Shown here piece by piece: positions 57,899 through 64,000 of a DNA stretch of 64,000 nucleotides. Position numbers and translations under genes: made by a program. The first letter of the stretch is position 1; each line of letters opens with the position of its first letter. Source of the stretch: Acorus gramineus (taxonomy: Eukaryota > Streptophyta > Magnoliopsida > Acorales > Acoraceae); contig CM060852.1 of NCBI GenBank assembly GCA_030737835.1, positions 5,819,813 through 5,883,812 on the forward strand, read 5' to 3'. The notes under the pieces were generated by a model that was not told where the DNA came from, searched no databases, and was given only the letters and a program-made list of their open reading frames with translations.

Positions 57899-59341
57899 GG
57901 GTGCCTCTAATTGCACCCCTCAAATTGGGGTGCACACCCCTAATAAACGGATAGTATATAAAAGATTCATTTATATTCGGATCATATGCACACCCCATTA
58001 TTTAAACACCCACTATTTTCTTTTACAAAAAAATCATCTATATGTTGCACACCCTTTCCACAACCGTAAAATTCTCTCTTTCTCGCGCACACGAGTGAAT
58101 GCACAAAGGAGGAGTAGTCGACCGATTGAAGCGGTGGAGGAAGAGGTTTGACTGGCAACATGGTGGTGTGGCGGCACACTCGATGGATTTTGCCTACTTA
58201 AGAAGTTCGGCTAAAAAATCATCACGGCATGAAGCCCCCAAAACATTTGGATTTGTGTTCCTCCATATTTGTATATGTCTAGGGTTGTTGGATGTTTATC
58301 TAGGGTTTGGAATAGTGAAAATTTGTTGGGTTTCTCTAGGGTTTGTTTCTATGGTTTTATATGTATATTCACAATCTGGAACCTGTGTGACAATAGCAGT
58401 GTCGATATTATATATTTATGTCGACATTGCTTGTGTCGTGGGGATCACAGAACTAAACCTGTAGCATCTAAAACCTGTGTGACAATATCAGTGTCGATAT
58501 TCTGTATTTATGTCAACACTGCTTGTGTCGTGGGATCACAGAACTGAACCCGTAACATTTGGAACCTATACGACAATAGCAGTGTCGATATTATGTATAT
58601 ATATCGACAATGCTTGTATCGCGGGATCATATAGCTGACCCATAGCATCTGGAACTTGCATGACAATAACAGTGTCGATATTTTGTGTATATGTCGATAA
58701 TGCTTGTGTCGCGGGAATCACAGAATTGATCCTGTAGCAACTAGAACATGTGCACAAAAATAAATAAATCTCTTCATAACATAGTATATAAAAGTGAAAT
58801 TATCTTGACAATTTCAGTGTCGTCGCGGTTGTCTGAATATTTATTCAATTTTCTGGGACACCATTGACAATATAAGTGTTGACGGATGTGATGTACCTCA
58901 ACACTGACAGTGTCATTACTAGTAGCAGGAGCCCATTCTTCAATTTTCTAGGTGGTTCAACAAAAATAACACATTCATACAAGAGAGGTCACGAGATGTC
59001 GACGAAGAGGGAGAGCACGAGATGAGATGTCGATGGAGAAGAGAGCACGAGATGTCGACAGAGAAGGAGAGCACAAGATGACAAGTGTCAATGGAGGGAG
59101 AGCACCAGACGGCTTGAGTGGACAGTGAGGGAGAGCATGGAACAGCTTGTGATGAGGGGAGGAGTGATAGAGAAAATTATGGTTCTTAGGTTTTTCCAAT
59201 GTCTTTAAAGGGTGGGTGTGCTAAAAAAAACTAAATCCCATTTTATATATAAAGGGTGTTTAAAAAATATAATGGATTTCTGTTAGTTGTGTAAATATAA
59301 AGGTGTATAGCAGAAAATAAGAGGTGCAATTAAAGGGATCC
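57899..59341. mobile_element. Mutator-like element with a perfect 9-bp duplication and an internal minisatellite
   Basis: ATATTTTTG on both sides (57890-57898, 59342-59350). Ends GGGTGCCTCTAATTGCACC and, reversed, GGATCCCTTTAATTGCACC. The 1.4-kb interior holds a 121-codon ORF (58099-58464) without recognisable similarity, the four-unit minisatellite, and a GAGAGCACGAGATGTCGA-type short repeat at about 58980-59150. No transposase seen. A captured host fragment cannot be excluded. Confidence 0.82.
58378..58745. repeat. Minisatellite, four units of about 91 bp
   Basis: Units start at about 58378, 58470, 58561 and 58651 (ACCTGTGTGACAATAGCAGT type). Each contains CAGTGTCGATATT and, about 15 bp on, its approximate inverse (ATGTCGACATTGCT), then TGTGTCGTGGGATCACAGAA. 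Every unit is thus an imperfect hairpin. Confidence 0.85.
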
Positions 59342-60408
59342 ATATTTTTGTTGTTTAAATTGAATAAATAAAGCTGAATTTTAGTCACATTTTTTAGGTG
59401 TCTTCGTAACAGAAGCTAACAAAAGAACAATAAAAGTTTTGTCAGGAAATCAAGTGAAACCTCCAAATCAAAGGCTGTCAATTTCTTTAAAAATGTGGAT
59501 CTGTTATGGTACTGTGAGTCAATTATTAGACATGCCAAATGTCACTCTCTTCTTTGCAGATTTCACTTTCAATAGAAAATACAAATCTGTGTCTGCCCAC
59601 AATTTGAAATTCAAAAATCATAGGACAAATCCCATGTGGTAGAGATTAAAGGAAGGTGACCTAACACATGCCCTACCATGATTGAAGGGCTTCCAAAGAA
59701 AATAAAAAAAAGAGAGTGAGATGTGTGATTTTTTAAACATGTTTATTGACATACATATTTTTTTTTTAATATCAAAATATATATTTTATTTTTTCATAAA
59801 AATATATAATAATGAATTTGGCTTTCAAAAATACATATATACAGATTTAGAGTAGATAAAATATTTCTTAGTACGATGGAATGCTCATAAAAAATTTCAT
59901 TCTCATACAAAAACATGTCTTTCAGTGTGACCATCTCTCTCGTTTAAAGTTACATTTAGAAATGGGTTTAAAAACAACCTTTTAATAAAAAAAAATTATG
60001 AAAACAATTTTTCAGAATACATACTTTTGTTAGAAATTTAAAACTATTTTTTGTCTCATTTAAAAGATGGGATCATTGAAAGCATATGAAATTCCATTCT
60101 CAAAAAATGTTATAGAAGGATTGAGATTGGTTTAGATGATCCCATGATGTGTTCCCATCAAAACTGGAAAAAAAAAAGTATTTCCATAAGGATCTCTTGA
60201 TGTGAAGAATTGTTTTCCATGAGTGATAAAAGGTGGATCCAATGTGTTTGTTTTTTAATGTGAATATAAGGTGTCTTCTTCATAACAAAAGCTCACTAAA
60301 GAACAGCAAAAACTTTTGTCAAGAAATAAAGTGAAACATCAAAATCAAAATCAAGTACTGTCAATTTCATGGCACTGTGGGTACCACAAGAGTTGTCAAT
60401 GATATTAA
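59342..60408. repeat. Right half of duplicated segment copy 1, and start of copy 2
   Basis: 59385-59525 (AGGTGTCTTCGTAACAGAAG ... GGTACTGTGAGTC) corresponds to 60268-60385 (AAGGTGTCTTCTTCATAACA ... GGCACTGTGGGTACC). GACCTAACACATGCCCTAC at 59658 recurs at 60759. No gene; the segment looks like duplicated non-coding sequence. Confidence 0.6.
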
Positions 60409-60643
60409 GGCCCGTTTAAAACTGGTTGATAGCTTTTGAGTATATAAAAAACTAATTTTTTTAAACTCATTTTTAAATATAAAAAAAAAACCGAGGCCAA
60501 ATACTAGAGACCACATATTTTTATAAAAAAATATTCAAAACTTGAGTTTTTCAAAAATTGTGGAGAGAGTTTTTTACAGAATCAGTTTTAAACTTAATTT
60601 CTAGCTAAAATCAGTTTTGCAATGATGCAACCAAACGCATTTC
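60409..60643. mobile_element. Harbinger-like MITE, TAA target, in duplicated copy 2
   Basis: TAA at 60406-60408 and 60644-60646. Left GGCCCGTTTAAAACTGG; the right end reversed is GAAATGCGTTTGGTTGCATC. AACTCATTTTT-type and AAAAACTTGAG-type blocks are inverted inside. 235 bp, no ORF. The ends are rather diverged. Confidence 0.55.
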
Positions 60644-60789
60644 TAAATATAATCATCTATAAAAAAAAAAAAAAAAACATCTATAACTTCCCAAACCATG
60701 CAAGATTCTATTTAAGCCCCACAAAAGACACTTCCACGTGATGGAGAAAAATGGAAGATGACCTAACACATGCCCTACTTAAGACATCC

Positions 60790-61080
60790 AAAAAAAATTG
60801 AAATATTTGCTTTTTCAAGATCACAAGATATTGTTTAGATCTTGGTATTATCCATTATCAGATATATATAACTATTTAAATATAATAATTATGCATGTCT
60901 TTTTCATATGTTTTTATTTGATAATGTTTATAGCTATTGTCATTGAAAATCATAATATAAAGTTTTATTGGTTGATTAACTATGAATAAAATGTGGATAT
61001 GATATGAATAATGATTTATCAAATGTGAAAAAGTAATAATACAATAGTTTGAAATTTGAATCCCAATTATCATTATGCTT
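60790..61080. mobile_element. Relic of the C-tract MITE family
   Basis: AATCATAATATAAAGTTTTA, AATAAAATGTGGATATGA and GATTTATCAAATGTGAAAA follow the order of the reverse-oriented copy at 26331-26720. Ends lost. Confidence 0.35.
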
Positions 61081-61268
61081 AATATTCATTGCATATAAAA
61101 ATACACATTGTGAAACCTATATATAACACAAAATATTTAAATTTAAAAAAAATCTAAGGGAACATGAAAAATATATGCAAAAAATCATCCACACACAACA
61201 CTGCATCTAATTCAAAAATTCCATTCACAATCATCAGATCCATTTATAATAGGTAACCAAAGATTCAT

Positions 61269-61274
61269 TTTATT
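61269..61274 (-). terminator. Putative poly(A) signal of the UDP-arabinopyranose mutase gene
   Basis: AATAAA on the minus strand, about 220 nt beyond the stop codon. Confidence 0.4.
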
Positions 61275-61490
61275 GCCTGCTAAATAATCAACATTACAAA
61301 ACAAGGGAGAACTGCAACAACTACATCAACCGAAAGCAAAAACACTATAGCTTTCATGCAAGAATGCTCAATAGGAAGGGAAAAAATAAAAAAACGAATA
61401 ATAAAGGGATAACAGTATTCATGTGGCATCAGTAATGGTCCATGCAAAACAGAGCTAATTTGAAAGAGAAGCAACTCTTCTCCATCTCTA

Positions 61491-62976
61491 CTACTTTCCT
61501 TTGGCGGGTCCATTGGCGACTTCAGCTGCAACTCCAGAGGGCGGGTTAAGCTCATCCCAGGCTTCGATCCAAGTGACCATGGCGTCTGCGAGCTTGTCAA
61601 AGTAGGGGTCAATCTTCCCGAGTTTCTCCTTAACCTGCTTCGAGAGCTCGATGTAGCACTTCTGGACGGTGGTGCAGTCCTTTGGGAGCGTCGCGTTCTG
61701 GAAGAAGGGGATGATGTCTTCCTGCCAGAAGATCCCTTTGTACTCCTTTTTCAGGTTCACAAAAGGGTTGCTCGCCTTGCTGTGCCATATGTAGGGCAGG
61801 CCGGTCTTCACTCCTAGTCCAAGGTGGTCGGTGATAACCTATTTGAGGAAAGCGAAGGTGGATTGGATTCATTGTTGAAGGTCAGTTCCATAAGAAGGAT
61901 TTAAATTAATGGCACATCTATATAGGAAAACTGCATCAAGAACGATTTACTCTAATTTGTTATAATAAAGAAATCAGGACAAAGTGCTGACAATTATCCA
62001 GATTTTCAATATTAGGGAATTACTCTAATTTAAGTCAGTTTTACCCTCTTCTTTTGAAAAAAATCAATTAATCCATGAAATGATATTAAGAGAGATCAAG
62101 AATGCGCACCATTTCTTCGATTCATGGACCAACTTCGATTTCATCTATATGTTTGATTTATTTCTATGACGGACAATCTTTTCTCGATTTAATTGAAAAG
62201 GAGTTTTTTCTCTTTTTATCCAGATTTGGACAAACGTAAACAAGGATGAAATCAATAAGACTTTCATCAACTGAAATTAAGATAACTTATCATTAAATTA
62301 TCTTCTTGTCAAACTAGCCTAAAAGTATGGACTTATTTTGAAACATGATTGATCCTAGTTGAAGATGGTACACACACAACTCATGAGACAGAAAAAATAA
62401 TAATGAAGAATTCATCATAAATTGCATAGTTAGACCAAGCAAGTTGACATATGACATATGATAGCTGACCTTTGTGCACCAGCCGGCCCACATGTCATCG
62501 TAACGCCCGATCGGCTGGCCATCGCCCATCAGTCCAAAGTACATCGCGGGACCGATCAACTCACGGTCAAACGCAAGGTTCATCCCACACATGGGAAAGA
62601 GAGTGCCTTTTGGGATTGTCATGACTGCATCAACGTACCTGAACCACCATAATATAACGATAAATAAACGTTAGGGCAAATGATGATATAAAACACAAAG
62701 CCTTAAAATATCAATATCATTTTACCTAGTGTTCCTTTCACGGGGCTTGACAAGCTGGGTTGGAGCGTCATAGTCAGGGATGTTGAGCCAGAGCCCATGA
62801 GAAACTGCTGTTGGAACTCCGTCACGCATGCTGAAAGGGTACCCCCGAACGAAATCTGCGCCTTCACGGTATGGGTCATACAAGGTGTTGAAGAACAAGG
62901 GTGTCGATGGAGACAGAAGGTTCTTTATGTGCTGCTCGAGGGCGTTGATATCTTTGCCAGATGGATCCTTGGCAAC
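61491..62976 (-). CDS. RGP: UDP-arabinopyranose mutase / reversibly glycosylated polypeptide, partial (5' exon outside)
   Basis: Cytosolic/Golgi-surface enzyme interconverting UDP-L-arabinopyranose and UDP-arabinofuranose for cell-wall polymers. Three exons on the minus strand, 62976-62726, 62638-62470 and 61838-61491, join in phase to 255 residues ending in a TAG. They cover the family from [20 protein letters not shown] (about residue 115 of some 360) to the C-terminus. [16 protein letters not shown] contains the Arg region needed for self-glycosylation; [20 protein letters not shown] and [11 protein letters not shown] are diagnostic. The first exon, with the DxD motif, must lie beyond 64000: 62980-64000 holds nothing like it. 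[20 protein letters not shown] and the VANGPAKGK tail resemble monocot more than dicot members. No breaks. Confidence 0.93.
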
Positions 62977-64000
62977 CTGTATAATGACATATTTTGTGAT
63001 TCCTCTTATAATATATGGTTATTTTTTAAACTTGGCTGGGACTGCACAAGAATTTATCTTATGGAATAAAGTCTCAAGGGTCGGTTTGATATCACTCATC
63101 CAGAAGAAGAATTCTTTCTTTCTCAAAAATCCAGTTCAGATAGATTTTGTGGGAAGGAGGAATTGAATGAATTTTGTCTGGGCCGTTAGAGTGACCAGAT
63201 GAACAAAGGACTTCAAATGCCATTTATTTGAGTGCTCCAGCAAAAGAAGAATGTAAAGGGTTATCAAGCTAGGCCTACTCGTCCTATGATTTTTTTTTTC
63301 AAGGTATAAGTTGTGAAGACAACCACTAACCACCAATTCCAAATAGATTGTGAGAACAAAAGAATGACTAAGATCTTTGCTGTAATGCATGAAACAAATG
63401 CATCAACCTTACAACTTTGCATTGCAAAAGAATCACAGATTCAGAATGCAGTGAAGCCTGGAGATGCATTGATTCATAACACTCATTCAATCAAATAGGC
63501 TATTAGCCAAATCAAAACACAAATTTGTTCATAATTAACAGACGATCTGAAGCAATTTGGAAGTCTTATTTGATTTTCTTGCCTTCAAAATTCAAGGAAG
63601 GAATTACTCTTCATATATCATGAGAAGAACATATGGAGGTCACAATATAGCATACACTGATTGTTTAAAGACTTTAATGATTCCAAAACAACAGATCTCC
63701 AAATAACATATGCATCAAAATCGATAGACATTTAACCACATTGTAATCAGACACAACATTCATACTAATCAGACATAACATTCATACTTTCTCATGACAA
63801 AATATATTGATAAAAGTTTATAATGAATTTTGAAAGAAGTGAGAAATAAAATAAATTTTATGCATCCTCCCCTTCATGGTCAAAAAAGCCAAGTGATCAT
63901 CAACCTCACCAGTAACATCAACCAATTGAAAGAAATGGAAATTCAGTCTTGTTAGCCAAACAAAAAAAGAATAATAAACATCAAAATCAGCCCAAAGCTC
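62977..64000 (-). other. First intron of the UDP-arabinopyranose mutase gene (incomplete)
   Basis: AT-rich sequence upstream of a good acceptor (TTATACAG before 62976, minus strand). ORFs here lack family similarity. The intron is at least 1 kb long. Confidence 0.7.

Noticed and set aside
58099-58464. 121-aa ORF as a host gene
   Set aside because: Inside the Mutator-like element and runs into the minisatellite; no recognisable domain, so kept only as part of the element.
58378-58745. Regularly spaced repeats that could suggest a CRISPR-like array
   Set aside because: Units are contiguous 91-bp tandem repeats without unique spacers, inside a plant transposon.

Overview
The window reads as nuclear DNA of a flowering plant. 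It is AT-rich, has long introns and is packed with small transposons. It carries four protein-coding genes and one tRNA gene, and everything else I can identify is repeat-derived or featureless. The C-terminal exon of the UDP-arabinopyranose mutase gene resembles monocot (rice/maize) family members as I remember them more than dicot ones. With AT-rich introns and no grass-like GC bias, a non-grass monocot is my best guess (inference, low confidence).

Layout. 0-5.3 kb: an intronless BIG GRAIN 1-like gene (3460-4242, +) between TTA-target miniature transposons with C14 tracts at one end. 5.3-32 kb: about 27 kb without a recognisable host gene. It is filled with hAT elements (8-bp target duplications), Mutator-like long inverted-repeat elements (9-bp duplications), Harbinger/Tourist-like MITEs (TTA/TAA duplications) and older debris. 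32-38 kb: an SPL6-like SBP-box transcription factor gene (34297-37978, +, four coding exons) with a textbook miR156 site. A 1.1-kb inverted-repeat element ends about 44 bp upstream of its TATA box. 40.4-49.2 kb: a complete 12-exon TRM1 gene (tRNA guanine-26 N2-dimethyltransferase, +) with two in-frame starts that suggest dual targeting. 50.2 kb: tRNA-Asp(GTC). 50.8-57.3 kb: a LINE-1 fragment, a gypsy fossil and a truncated copia fossil that has itself been hit by three DNA transposons. 57.3-60.8 kb: a directly repeated segment, one copy interrupted by a 1.4-kb Mutator-like element with a minisatellite, the other by a Harbinger MITE. 61.3-64 kb: the 3' three exons of a reversibly glycosylated polypeptide / UDP-arabinopyranose mutase gene (-), whose first exon lies beyond the window.

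The host genes are unrelated housekeeping and developmental genes; I see no operon-like or pathway cluster. Exon boundaries were set by hand from GT/AG sites, reading-frame phase and family conservation. All TRM1, SPL6 and RGP exons given join in phase. I did not find a convincing new protein system. The most unusual material is structural: large foldback elements, one nested inside another, whose transcripts would form long hairpins; a TE-abutted SPL promoter; and the TRM1 start region with an overlapping upstream ORF.
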